NCBI GenBank assembly: GCA_029204225.1
Contig: CM055108.1
Location: 3,649,547-3,713,546, forward strand
Length of the DNA: 64,000 nucleotides
Reading direction: 5' to 3'
Source of the DNA: Diphasiastrum complanatum
Taxonomy: Eukaryota; Streptophyta; Lycopodiopsida; Lycopodiales; Lycopodiaceae
Shown: in pieces, positions 11,301 to 23,563 of the stretch
How the letters are laid out: each line of letters begins with the position of its first letter
Numbering within the stretch: position 1 is the first letter of the stretch
Position numbers and translations under genes: made by a program
The notes under the pieces: model-generated
Databases searched by the model: none
Seen by the model: only the letters and a program-made list of their open reading frames with translations
What the model was told of the DNA's origin: nothing

Positions 11301-12833
11301 TTCTTCATCCCTTCATTTCTAGCAATTAGTAACTATGGGAATCAATGGATAGACGAGTATGGGATTTCACACCAGGATGTGCAGAGCTCAGGATTATGCC
11401 AGTTAAATATTGATGGTCGTTTGGGCGAATCTCAATACATGAATGGTAATGAGTTAAATGGATGGTCTAGATACATTAAATCTCTGGCAGAAAATTGATT
11501 AAAGATTTGTCGACGAACATTAAACTTCACAACCTTGTCAAGAGAGTTGTAGGCGATAAGTTTATTTATGTTCAAAATTCCTACCACGTTTCCAGACTTG
11601 AAATTTCTTTGCGGAGATAAAAATGCTTTTATTTGTAGATAAGAAGTGCTTGTCAAAGCTCAAGACGAAAAGACTTAAACTAACGTCTTTCTTGGCATGA
11701 TTCCTTGTCTGACAACCACCTGCAGCCTACGAAAAGAAAACTACCCTAACGAACAGATTACAACACAAATTTTTGAAAGAAAAAAAACTTTGACATGCAC
11801 GTGAGAAAGCTGCTTCGCAGCATCAAGAAATGTCGATTATTGTCGTGATGTGCGTCTCTAGTGAATCAGGACATAAGCTTCAATAAAGTAAAGACTTGTG
11901 CTCTTGCATGCTGACAAGATGATGCCGCTGAGGTAGAGCATCACAAACAGGTGAATGAGGTCATCTTCTGGGAAGAACATGCCAGTATGTATCTCTTTAT
12001 TACTTATGCTAACCGAACGAGTACAGCTTCATTGAGGCTGATTTGCAGGAATGAGATTTCAATAAACGGAAGGATAGCTAACGCAATTCAGAATACCACA
12101 TCTAAAATCCAGAATCTTGAAGGAACCCGTGTTCGTTTTGATTATGGAACCATGAAACAAGAATGCATAACATGTAGTCGTTGCAACATGAAGAGACCAC
12201 AATCCTCCAAAAACAACCGATCACGTCCGTCTCACCCATCGAAACACCGTTGCATGCAATGACACAGAGCACCCTGAAAATGGCAATAAACGTGACCAGG
12301 GAAACACCACCCTCGTGTAAATCTCTCCAAATGTGAACCCACGTGTTAATCTCTCCATAATCAAGCAATCCCCAACCAAATATATATAAATATTTCAAAA
12401 AGAGCAATAAAGAAAAAGCAATAGGTAGGAAAAAGCCAACAAAAATAGTCAATTTATTTATAATTGCCACATGTCATACTCACAAAAATCAAAAAATTAA
12501 AAAAAAAAACATTTACTTATGTCATTTGAATTAAAACCAAAACACAAGCAGGTCAATATTTAAAATGAATGCTAAGTCTTCCTTGCAAAGCAAGCCAGGC
12601 CAAAAATCTAATTTGTTTTACATCGCGTGGAAGGCGCATGTAAAAAACAATTACGTCCAAAAAACACATTAAAGAAAAAAGTCAAGGAAGGACGCTTCCT
12701 CGAGGCCTTCCGCCCGAGGAAGGGCTTCTGCCCTCAGGCTACGCCCTCAAGCGGATACCCTTCATGAGCATAATTCTCTTGGAGATTATATAAAAGACAT
12801 ACTACATAACCTATTTATGATAAATTGATTTGC

Positions 12834-12835
<2 letters not shown>
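8350..12835. other. Gene-poor interval
   Basis: This is AT-rich DNA without a frame I can assign. A 63-codon open stretch near 10900-11085 (minus strand) and one near 12102-12470 have no recognisable motif. Only the GC-rich patch at 12685-12760 stands out. Confidence 0.5.
12685..12760. other. GC-rich hairpin-forming patch
   Basis: A short GC-rich block in AT-rich surroundings contains the inverted pair CTTCCTCG / CGAGGAAG (12695-12702 and 12714-12721) and AGGGC / GCCCT just beyond. It has no coding potential. Origin unknown; organelle-derived or small mobile repeat DNA are possibilities. Confidence 0.4.

Positions 12836-12883
<48 letters not shown>
12836..12883. repeat. (TA)n microsatellite
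   Basis: About 23 TA units, directly visible. Confidence 0.95.
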
Positions 12884-12888
<5 letters not shown>

Positions 12889-15800
12889 CTATGTCTAAAG
12901 TTTTGAGTTCTAAATCTCCCAAAAGGGTTTTGGATTCGATTGGTGATAGATCATGAATCCTATCATGAATTATGAACAGACATGAGGATTGGGATTTTTA
13001 AGAGACACAAATAGTTGTTCTTTTTTTAAATATGGCCGTGTAATGGATGCACAAGTTTTTATTGTTATTATATTAATCATGTATTAGCACAAGTTGGTAC
13101 ATAACATAGACAGTGGGCTCATATAATGCACAACTTACGTGTACCTACCAAAAAGAGGTGGCAATATTCGCATCTGACAAATGCATTCAGTTTTCTGCAC
13201 AGTTGTAGTCATGTGCAAAGATAGAGATGTCTTTCATTAGTATACATAACATTGAAGTCATCTATGCACATGGATGAACTTGGTTTTAGATTATGCAACC
13301 AATTTCCCTCGTATGATCAACTTTGTTGTATGCTTGATTGTTGTTGTTAATATGACTTTGAAAACGATTTTGTATTAAATTTACGTAATTTGAGAATGTC
13401 TTGTAGGAGCTTGGAATTTGTTAGCCTTTGAATTTCCAATATGTCTCTTTATATAAAAGTCAGTAGAATCTAGGTGCCAATATGTTGTGTCAAATCTCCT
13501 CATTAATTCTTTATTTTACTAGCTTTGTTGAGGATTCAAAACTTGACCTAATCTACTTCCTTATGGGACTAAACTTCTTATCCCTTTAATAATTAAAAAT
13601 CTCCGCTAACAAGAGCATTCTCGTGTGCCAGGGGAGATAGGAGAAACTCCAACATTGGGCTCAAAGGACTCAAACCTTTTGGCAAATTTTTTGGCTTCAA
13701 CAGTCTTGTAAAAATTAATGTTATGCAAGTCTTTGGGCCCAAGTGTCCACCTCCACATGAAGAGGAATGAAACGTAGGTCGAAAAACGAAAGCTCAAAAT
13801 GAAATCTTCATTTCCAAAGTTGTGTGAGCATCATTGCCCATGAATAGTAAAGTTTGATACTAAATGACCAACTACAATTTGAGCTATAAATACTCTTACG
13901 AATTTTGCCATATTTATTGAGCAACCCAAATTGCAACATTAACTTATATAACTACGCAAACTTGCATTATATCATTCGATGCTTGTAAATCTCTCAACAC
14001 ATGTGTGATGTGATGGGTGTATGCTGCTTGGTGTGGGCCACCCAAGTTCAAAGCTGCTCATGATGAATGGGTGGATGCATAGGAATAAAATAAACTTGCC
14101 AAACAAAATTTGGCCAATGAGAAGTATGGTGGTGTAAAATACGTAGCATGTCTCAAATACAGGCAAAAAGGAAAGCTCAAAAAAAGTATACAAGCAAGTT
14201 AAAACCATGCATAGTTACTATAGGACCTTGTCAGCCAATAGGGCCAAAAAGTGAATCCTATGAGAGTATTCATTGCATATATCTATCGTCCTTTGAGTCA
14301 CACAAGTACACTTTATAGTCTCTTTACATCCAACCCCTCAAAGGTTACCCCTCAAGATGGCATCAAGCTATTTTTAACACATATCATAAAGCCATTCTTA
14401 ATGATTGAAGCATTGTTCAGGCTCCCAAAGCTAGGGAGTCCAAAAATGTGTTATAAAAGAGGTTGAGTTTTTACATTAGGCAAAGACTTCGAGTAGGGCT
14501 TTACACACTTTCAAACAGGTTTAGGAGACATAAGGGGGATTCATTCTTGTATGTAAACACACATGTAAATGACATAAGCTTGACATCATAAAAAACTCTT
14601 GCGATTACTTGGCCCATAATGTCTGGAAGTGCATTGTGTCTGTTGGGGCAATTAGTGGGTCCTGCCACTAAAGTATTATATGGCTACGCTTACTGAGTGG
14701 GCCCCGCCACAATACATTGTACAGTTAAAAGTGATAAGTGTGAGAGCACTAGCAACCTGCGTGTATAAGCCCATCCCAATGAGCATGCCAATATATTCTG
14801 TAGAACTTGTAGAACTAGGAATAAATGGCTTGTATAAATAACTTAAAAAACTCAAAGTCAAGTCCATATGGTCTAAAGTTTGGGAAAACTCAAATGATTC
14901 ATGTGAGGACCCTCTCACTCCAAATTGAACTCACATGATTCATGTGAGGGGCACTCTTCTCAATTTGGAACCATTGGATTTTTCATGAAGGGTCTGGATT
15001 CTTGCCAATTAGGATTAGCCAATCAAAGATTAGGGGTAGGGCCTTCCCCGACAATAAAAAGACACCTCTTGTAACCATTTTTCATGTTCATAGAGGAGGA
15101 GGAGATAATGCATGTTTGATAATCTGAATATTCTTACACCTCACTCTCTCATTTGTTGCTTTTTCTTTTTACATATGCTTTCTAGTTGATTGTGCTTGCT
15201 ATCTTCTTGTGTTTTTAGTAAGGTGAGAGAGGAAAAGGCATTAGAGACCTCTCTTGCCTAATCTTGCTTGTTTGCTTGTGGTTAAACTAGGTGTGGTGGT
15301 TAATTAGGGGTGGTTAGATAGGAAAGCCATTGAGCCAAGCCAATTTCACAAGGGAAGGCACTATTTCTTTGGGAGCAAACTTATGCGTGACAGGTACTTG
15401 GAGGCAGCTACGATGCCCCATGAATGACATACTAGCAATATCGTTGCATTGAATCGAACATACCGAACCACATAAGTTAGTGCAGACAAAGATTTCATTT
15501 GCTAAATAAACGGGTGCACTTGCAAGCTCTACTTTCAACCCCAATCTGCCACTTCATGAATATGAAGTCAAAATCCACCCCCAAAGAGTGCCTATGTCCT
15601 AAACATCATACTTAGAGCATCATTGTAGTGAATTGTGCATAATAAATTGTACTACATCAATGTTGACAACCATATTGTAGAAGTAAAATCACACCATACA
15701 AGCAAAATCATGGTGCATAGCGCTACACGCCCAACCATAACTAGACCCATAATGTCATGCCCATGTGGTTTGTTTCAAGTTTTCAGGCTATTAGAATGAT

Positions 15801-17009
15801 AATGGATGGGCGCCGATCGCAATCCACCATCTTCCTTGTTTGGTTTTTGAGTATGAAGCTTTATGGCATAAACACTTTGGTTTCCAATCGCGCTTCTGCT
15901 ACTTGTTATAAATGAGGTTCTTACATACACAAAGTGGTTGGATGTACCACATTTTGTAGCTAATAATACATGTGATGGTAGTGCACTGACAGCGCTTGAG
16001 GCTTATGTTGTCTGCAAGCAGAAGTAACATGATGAAGAACGTGCATGGCTTCCAAAAAACCATATAATCCATCGTTGGGACAACGATGAGGTTGCCTCTA
16101 TATCATTGATTGTTTACAAACACTTTTGCACATATGGCAATCAATTGTCACACCTCCATCGTTGTCTGGATAGCGTTGAAGGCTTTGCAATACTTTATAG
16201 TAAGTGTCTTCTTGACGAATAATGGTGCTTTATTGTTGGTAGACAGCAAGGCTACGGTTGTATCTTGCTTTTACTTTATCATACTGTGAAAAGAATGATA
16301 TGAACAATGTTATTTCTCTTCACTCTCAACAGTTATTAAGAATACAAAATCGCTCATCGATTTGCTCTTTGGATCCGAAGTGCATTATCACACAGGTATA
16401 TACTTGGCAAGTTTACCTTTGAATAGATTGAAAAAATAGCGTATTCGGTAGTATAAGCTTTCTTTATGCATGATAATCAACGAGCTGGTTATAAAATAGA
16501 ATGCTAGATAGCATGGTTTCTAACGCTATCACTATTGGGAATCCATGACAATAAATACACTCGAAATCACTTTATATTGTTCTTCAAAGGAAATGCGTAC
16601 CGTGAACAGTTATGGCTTCCTCACAAGAATCTCTTACGACATCTATTCAGGATAGTGATGCTATACTTGCTTTGGTGTAAGAATGTTTTTCATTATTTAA
16701 TTACTATTCCAGAAAATCTGAGTCTTGTTATATTGTTTTGAATGCATCATTTCATTCTGTTTTGATTAGTTGATTCATGCTATACAGATAGCTTATTCGT
16801 AGATTAAGTTGTTTTGCGATTGTTAACTAAGAGTCGATTATAAGCTCTTGCTTTGATTCTTTATGCTTCCACAAAGTGCCAAATTGTTTGTGTTCACCTA
16901 CGGAACCTCTTCCGAGGGTAGACGTTGTGCATGCACTGAGGAATCAATGGAGTATTGCCATCTCGGCTTTTCATTCTGTACCACCACCATCATTGATTCA
17001 TCCCCAACA
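12884..17009. other. Gene-poor interval ending in a Copia LTR
   Basis: No assignable gene. Near 14880-14970 a segment of about 50 bases containing TGATTCATGTGAGG occurs twice in tandem. The last few hundred bases up to 17009 are probably the 5' LTR of the Copia copy that follows, since a primer-binding-like site starts at 17010; the LTR start was not located. Confidence 0.45.
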
Positions 17010-17021
17010 TGGTATTGGAGC
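17010..17021 (+). other. Primer-binding-like site of plus-strand Copia remnant
   Basis: TGGTATTGGAGC differs by two bases from the usual TGGTATCAGAGC. It follows ...CAACA and lies about 110 bases before the gag ATG at 17122. Confidence 0.65.
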
Positions 17022-17121
17022 TTTTGCAGAGCATATACTATCAGAATGATCATTATGATATAAAGTAGACACTTTTTATTACTTTAATCTACATCTGCAT
17101 ACACTCATCTTGAAATTCTAG

Positions 17122-18388
17122 ATGGATTCGCAATCACAGTATGCTCTTATGGTGGATAAACTCAATGGTTTGAATTACCACTTGTGGAAATTCAAGATGA
17201 AGGTAGTTCTGATGGCCAAGGAATTTGGAAAATGATCATCGGGATGGAACTGATTCCCAGTGTCAATGAGCATGCCATTTTCAAATGGAAGCTCGGGGAT
17301 GGCAAGGCGTTCGCCTTGATCATGCTTAACATCTCCGACACACAGATCGGCCATAACAGACAAGCTCAATCTTCACAAGAAGCTTGGGATATATTGAGCA
17401 CACTTTACAAAGTGAGAGATGTCACTTCGAAGCTATATATGAGAAAAAAGCTCTTTTCACTCAGAATGTCAGAAGGTGATTCTGTTCAGAATTACATAAT
17501 TCAATTAAGGACTCTGCTTGAACAAATGGTAGCAATTGGATCAATGAATGAAGATTTTGATGCTTTCATGACCTTACTTTCTTGCATGCCACCTTCTTAC
17601 GAAAGGGTAATGATGATTTCTACACATTCAGATTTAACCCTATCTAGAGTCATCATGATGTTGCTGCAAGAGGAAACGTGAAAACATTGAGCATCCTCGT
17701 CTCCATCAATGACTCACTAGCCCTATTTTCAAAAAAGAACACGAATAAAAATTAGAAAAAGAAAGTTGCCAAGCAAAGTGATGGCAATCAAAAGTAGTCA
17801 CAAGGATCGAGCCTGAATTCACAACCTACTCAGAACAAGAAAAAATTAGTCTACAAATATTGCAAAAGAACCAATCTTGAAATCCAAGATTGCTGAATAT
17901 TGAAGTACAACAACAACAAGAAAAAACAGCCGGATCAACAAGCCAATGCAGACAACATCAAGCAGAACATCGAAGATGACAACGAGTAGAAAGCCTTCAT
18001 GGTGAATCACCACGATGGTGGTCAATTCGAGGAATGGTTCCTCGATTCTGGAGTGATGAAACACATGACGAGCCGTCAAGAATGGTTTACAAACTATTCA
18101 GCCTACAACACCAAAAGATTTGTTCACCTTGGCGATAATAGCTCACATGAAATCAAAGGTGAAGGTACTATCAAACTAGGCTTCCTTAATGGACTGTCAA
18201 AAATGATACCAATTGTATTGTATGTCCTGAATCTGATGACAAATATATTATCTGTAAGTCGTATTATAGATATAGGACATAGGGTAGAATTTGAGACAAA
18301 TTCATGTAAGATTCTTGACAAAAGCAAGATAGTTCTTGCACTCGAAAAGAGGCAGGGAACTACGAGAACCCCATGCTTTCAAAAGTAG
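17122..18388 (+). pseudogene. Copia gag-protease remnant
   Basis: Gag starts at the ATG at 17122 (SQYALMVDKLNGLNYHLWKF and KMKVVLMAKEF). It then shifts frame to a 160-codon UBN2-type gag body: QEAWDILSTLYKVRD, KKLFSLRMSEGDSVQNYI, LLSCMPPSYERV, LTLSRVIMMLLQEE. A second shift leads to a reduced zinc knuckle (YCKRTNLEIQDC) and the protease motif WFLDSGVMKHMTS near 18040, in which Val replaces the usual Ala of DSGA. The remnant ends in the pre-integrase region; integrase, RT and RNase H are absent. The same subfamily occurs at 25.8-27.1 kb and at 40.5 kb. Confidence 0.8.
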
Positions 18389-18698
18389 TAACCATATTGT
18401 AAAGGTTGAGGTGCTCGATCAATGATACTTACTTGGTAAGACTATTAAGGCCCGATATAAAGGCTATAATAACATGTTGTACGAAGGCATACAAAGAACA
18501 TTAATGCATCAGTTAAAGTCCATGAGAGAGAGAGACAAAGACAAATATATATAAAGTTGACAATCTAAGTGGATTGTCCTAACTTTCATTTATGAGGATA
18601 AAATGTCTTGAAAGAAGAATATGTGTGTATCCCTAATTAGCTTCAATTAATTAATCAAGACCTAGAGGAGTCTAGAGAGCTCATGTTAGCTCTAGCTA

Positions 18699-19451
18699 TG
18701 TTGACAGATCCCCTACTCCAGTATTTCTTTGTTACTTCAAAACTGTTTCTGCCTGTTACCAAGCTTCATGGCATTCATTAGATGTGTTCTTGATATTACA
18801 ATGCCCAAACCAGGAATAATGGATGGATTGACATTGTAGTATAATGTCCTGCCTGTCAGAGAACACTCATGATCGTTCTCTCTTGAACTCACATTCAAAC
18901 AGAGATGCAAGCCATGAACATTCATTTACAAATCAGCATGCAGCCCAACTGAACGTTCCATAGTTTCTACAACTTACTCTAAAACGGACTAAATCAGATC
19001 CTACACTTTACTAAAACTGAGCTACACTTGCATTAATCCACAAAGCTGAAACAAGAATTAATCTAAAGCATTTTAGAAACCAGTCTTTTGATTCTTGGAC
19101 ATCCCAAGAACATCAAGAACTAGAATGTTAGAGAATATGCAAGATTTATACCATATTTCTAGCCTATTTAGTTTACTTGAATGCTTGTTCCTACATTAAT
19201 GCACAAACAAGAAAAGAAAACTAATCCACTCTAGGAAAGAAACAAATCTAATCCACTCTACAATCCACAACCACACACAAAGGAGGGAAGGGCAAGATCA
19301 TGAATGCATCACTCAAGAAACAAGCATGATCAAGGAGCTCAATGGATGCACCAAACTCGTGAAGGCTATTCTCATTTCAGCATGGACTAGATACAATACA
19401 CAAAAAGCTCTTCTTCACAAAGAGGGAGTCTCTTAAATAAGCAAGAGAGCT
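18699..19451 (-). repeat. 3' LTR of minus-strand Gypsy-type element
   Basis: This segment matches 23564-24353 in direct orientation, starting at the same TGTTGACAGAT and ending at AAGCAAGAGAGCT. Differences are mostly transitions and small indels. The two copies bracket a gag frame on the minus strand, so they are read as LTRs. The outer limit on the high-coordinate side is uncertain because the copies diverge after 19451. Confidence 0.75.
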
Positions 19452-21190
19452 TCGACCACCACTTGCTGGGTGAGGAGCTCACTTTATTTTGCAGGTTCAT
19501 GGTTGTCTTCATCTTTCTTTTCTGCAACTCTTTCTTTTGATCCATTACTTTTGGATCTCTTTGGGCTTCATATGCGGGGATTCAACTATCATTGCTCCAG
19601 AGAGTTTCTTTTGATCAGGGTTGATCAGACTCATCTGAATCTTAGATTTTGTCCTTTCCTCCTCAGCTTCTTTGCTTGACTTCTTATGTCTTCTAGCTGC
19701 TTCGCCTACTTCTTAGATCTTTTTCGGCTGATCAACCAATGTAGGTAGTAGTTGGTCTCCGCAAGACATTTGCAATGATCTTTTAGCCGCTTTGGTAAGA
19801 CTATCAAAAAACTGAGAATTTCTCAAAAGAACAATGACCCGATAATAAACAAACAGATGGAAGGTAGGGTGGAGGTGGTGACATCGGTAGATGGTGTGGA
19901 CAATAGGCATGAGGATGGGCTCAGAAGTATGGCAAGAGGCCAGTTGAAGAAGGAGACTGATTTTCCAATGCTTGTGTTTTTTTTTTTTGAAAGATTTTCG
20001 TTGTGACTGGGATACTTCCTCTGATTGAGTCGCTTTGGATTGCCCATCTGTCTTCTTAGCCTTATCGTTGTCGACTTTGGGTTTGTGACCTTGGTTGTCG
20101 ATCTTGCTGGTGTTGTTGCTGTCAGCATAACTGCTCCAATGGATCCAAGCATATCCACTCTCTCCCCCCCAAAAAAAATCTGTTGGTGAGAATGTTGTTA
20201 CTGGTAACTGTTCATACTCAAGATTGGATCAGTGTGTTTAACACGTAGTTGAAACACATTGACGGGACTAAAGATTGAACAAATTTTAACTAAATCTGTT
20301 TTGATCTTGCGGTAGTTGACTCAAAAATGATTATGACGATGAGATAAATCAATCAACTCTAACGTGAAAAAGATTTTTCAAAGCTTTAGTATGCTCAAAG
20401 ATCGTAAACTCTGTGCAAGGTGATCTGAAGGTGGATAGATGAATGAAAATGTGTTCTTGAGATGCTCTATGTAAGACTCTCGTGCAGTAGGTATTTCTCA
20501 TGCAAAAATCAATCACACAAAATAGGTGAAGAGAAACAAGAAAAAAAAAAACGTTACAAAGAGTGAGAACTGTATGGCACTTGTCGAACAAAACTTGCAT
20601 TCATCAACATTGATAATGTACCTTAACAATTGCAATATTCCTTTTGTTTGGTAGAGTAATGATACTTACTTTGACATGCCCTTGTCAAAACAAGGCAGAG
20701 TTGGTAACACTAAAATCTACCATCATTAATAGCAGATGTTGTAAGATATAGCTTGAGATGCATGTATGGTTGAGGTACTATGTTTTGAGGACCTCTTTGA
20801 AAAAGAGATTCAGAACCAAATCTCTATCTGGATTTTCGAATCCTAGATTTATTGTGTATTGGCACATTGGAAATCTTATCAGCATGTGGAAAGACAAATA
20901 GATTTGAGGTTGTAGAAGGGGAGAAAAACTGTCAATTCCCTATGGAGGTTGCTCTTAGTTGGACACTATAGCAGATGATGGAATATCGGTTGCACTTTCT
21001 TTCGACAAGGACTCATTAGTGTCTTTTTGCATTATGGAGCTGGTGTATTGTGCGGTAATGTAGAAGTCTGCAAGAAACTTCTCAAGTGAGTAGCAGGTTG
21101 AGCGGTTGGGTGCTATGGTGCTCGTGTTATGTGGTCGTGATGATCCTATCGGGAGTCATAACTAACATGTTGGGCAGGTAGGATGTTGTT
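19452..21190 (-). other. Non-coding interior of the gag-only Gypsy element
   Basis: Between gag and the 3' LTR, where pol should be, I find no protease, RT, RNase H or integrase motif on either strand. Short open stretches near 19823-20158 are low-complexity. This is consistent with a non-autonomous element. Confidence 0.5.
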
Positions 21191-21193
21191 GGG

Positions 21194-22484
21194 TTATTTT
21201 GGACAATCTTTGAAACTATGGTTTCTAACACAGTCGGGACACTCGGCATGGTATTTGGTCTTGACTTGCCAATCAACCTTAAACTGGCCGGTTTGACCAC
21301 AGATGAAACATTTGTTGTTCAATGGCCCTTGTATAACGGCATAGCCATCATGTATGGCTAATGGTTCTGGACTTTTAGATGGATATTCATGATAAGTCAA
21401 GGAATGTCCAGATGGTGACGGTTGTTCTTCATATCGTTGGACTGTATGTGCTTGGATAGGCTGATATGAAGGACAAGCATCAGCAGGATGCGTAGCCCGA
21501 CAGTGTGGGCACCATATTGGTTTTCGTCTATAAGGTACATGTGCAGGGTTTGGTTGACCAGTCATATTGCTTTGGATAGACTTCATGGTAGTTTGAAACT
21601 CATTGATGAGTTTCTCCATTCGTAGTTGGTGTTGCTTATTAAGCAACTCCAACTGGGATTTTCGAAGCTGATCTCGGGTGTCCTCGATCAGCTTTGACTC
21701 ATGGACAGGAGCACGTGGTGCTCTCCTTCCTCTAGATTCGTTAACATCTAATCCCTCGTCTTCTTCTTTGATGGCATCAGACATAGCTAACTTTAGGCTC
21801 ATATATTCATCATTGAATTTAAGCTCGCGTCTAATCCATCTTGGAAAGCTAACTAAGAACCAGATGATGAGCATCTGTTCGAAGGGTTGTTCTTGTACTT
21901 GACTTTTGAGGCATTTGAAATGCTCGATATAGTCTCGTACACGTTCATCTTGTGCCATCTTGATGTTACTCAATTTGACAAAAGGATTCTCGATCAAGCG
22001 AAAGAGCTTAAAACGCTTGATAAAGGACTCTTGACCAATTCGTCTTATCTTCACGATCGAGGTTAAAAAACCAGTCACATGCTTTAGCGATCATGGTCAT
22101 AAAAAACAGTTGGACCATAGTAGCGGGAGATGTTTACACATCACATGCATTCTCAAAGATTTGCAAAAATCTTTGAGGGTTTGAACTACCGTCAAACTTT
22201 GGTAGACCTAGCTTGGGTATACGTCTCTCAAGATGAGCACCGTGGGTAGCAAAAGCACCATTAAGGTTGGTTCTGGCCTGGGAGGGTTCAACACCATAAG
22301 AATGGGCTCGTGCTCGTGAAGATTCGGCCCTATCAGATTCTTGTTTCTCGAATGGGTTTGTAGATGATCCATGTATTTGGGCCCGCATTCGGTAGAACCT
22401 ATGACATCTGATTTGTTCAGCTACAGGGGACCTTGCCTCGTATGGATAATCGTCTGGGATTTGAGGATCTGTATGTTGGGCCAT
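21194..22484 (-). pseudogene. Gypsy gag with zinc knuckle, interrupted
   Basis: The minus-strand frame begins MAQHTDPQIPDDYP and reaches KLGLPKFDGSSNPQRFLQIF, the start of a retrotransposon gag domain. An in-frame stop near 22134 and a frameshift near 22050 break it. It continues with FVKLSNIKMAQDERVRDYIE for about 290 codons to a CCHC-like region (CFICGQTGQFKVDWQ, then CPDCVRNHSFKDC). A capsid-type domain plus zinc knuckle packages element RNA. The leader, primer-binding site and LTR are upstream at higher coordinates; no pol follows. Confidence 0.75.
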
Positions 22485-22497
22485 TGGGTACCATTGT

Positions 22498-22740
22498 GTC
22501 TTTTTGGTGTTGGGTATGAGTTTCTGGTGTTTTTGGAGTTTTTGAGTTTTTTGGTGTTTTTGGAATTTTGCTGTTTTTTTGGATTTTTTTGGATTTTTTT
22601 GGATTTTTAGGGTGTTTTAGAAAGTGAAGGGGGTGGGGGGGGGGGGGGGCTCAGTATGAAAAGGGCTTCCTAATGGTATGGGTTTTATTTTTTTGAATTT
22701 TTGTTTTTTTATTGTTCATGCCTTTTTTTTTTTTTTTTTT
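22498..22740. repeat. Low-complexity G/T-rich tract
   Basis: Repeats of TTTTTGGA/TTTTTGGT, a G15 run (22635-22649) and a T run of about 19 lie directly upstream of gag in the leader of the Gypsy-type element. Confidence 0.85.
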
Positions 22741-22852
22741 GCCTTTAAGGCTTTGGGGAGATGGTGGTTGGGTCGAAATGCCAATCAGAGGTGTCGTTTG
22801 AAAGTTCTGTGGTCTAGCGTGGATTTGGTCCAGTTGAGATGGTGAGGAACCC

Positions 22853-23290
22853 CTTCGGTTGAGATTCAACCCAAAACCTTCGATCGATATTTGATCGCTT
22901 CCTTCAGTCAAGATTTAATCGAAAACCCATCGGTCAAGATTTGATCGAAAACCCATCGGTCGAGATTTGATCGAAACCAGTCGGTCGAGATTTGATCGAA
23001 AACTCGTCGGTCGAGATTTGATCGAAACCCATCGGTCGAGATTTAATCGAAAACCCGTCGGTCGAGATTTCATCGAAAAACCGTCGGTCGAGATTTGACG
23101 CGGAGTTTCGGTCGAGATTTGACACGGAGTTTCGGTTGAGATTTCAGCGGGACGCTCCGGTCGAGATTTCAGAGAAAGGCTCCGGTTGAGATTTGACACA
23201 GGCCTTTGGTTGAGATTTCACATAGGCCTTCGGTTGAGATTTGACACAGGCCTCCGGTTGAGATTTAAGTTAGGCCTCTGGTTGAGAATG
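22853..23290. repeat. 25-bp minisatellite in the Gypsy leader
   Basis: About 18 tandem units of 24-26 bases share the core GGTCGAGATTTGATCGAAA. They grade into GGTTGAGATTTGACACAGGC variants toward the high-coordinate end, so there are two subtypes arranged in order. It lies between the primer-binding site and gag of the element bounded by the LTRs at 18.7 and 23.6 kb. All minus-strand frames stay open for long stretches. Confidence 0.9.
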
Positions 23291-23545
23291 GAAGCGTGAG
23301 GGGACAAGAGGAGTGTGAGCTTGGCGTTGAAGGAAATCCAGGTCTGTTAGTACATTTGCTAACAAAGACAGCCAACGGATTTGCGAGTGTATCAGCCCAT
23401 GGATTTGGGCAATGATATAGCCATTGATGTGGCTCTGTCCAGTTTGTAGAAACTCATATGTGTGGAAAGGTTGGAAGTTTGTTTGCCGGGATCTGAGTGG
23501 GGACAATGTTGCAGTTCTTATGGATTTAGAATGCATTGGAATTCA

Positions 23546-23563
23546 AGTGGCAATGGTGTCAAA
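23546..23563 (-). other. Gypsy-type primer-binding site
   Basis: The minus strand reads TTTGACACCATTGCC directly after the LTR end (CTGTCAACA). It resembles the plant Gypsy primer site TTTGGCGCCGTTGCC with G-to-A changes, as expected after methylation-driven decay. Confidence 0.55.

Noticed and set aside
12102-12470. 122-codon minus-strand frame with hydrophobic N-terminus
   Set aside because: Composition follows local AT-rich sequence; no motif, promoter or neighbour supports it.
22853-23290. Regular short repeats that at first look like a CRISPR array
   Set aside because: Units are contiguous with no unique spacers, and the context is a plant retrotransposon leader.
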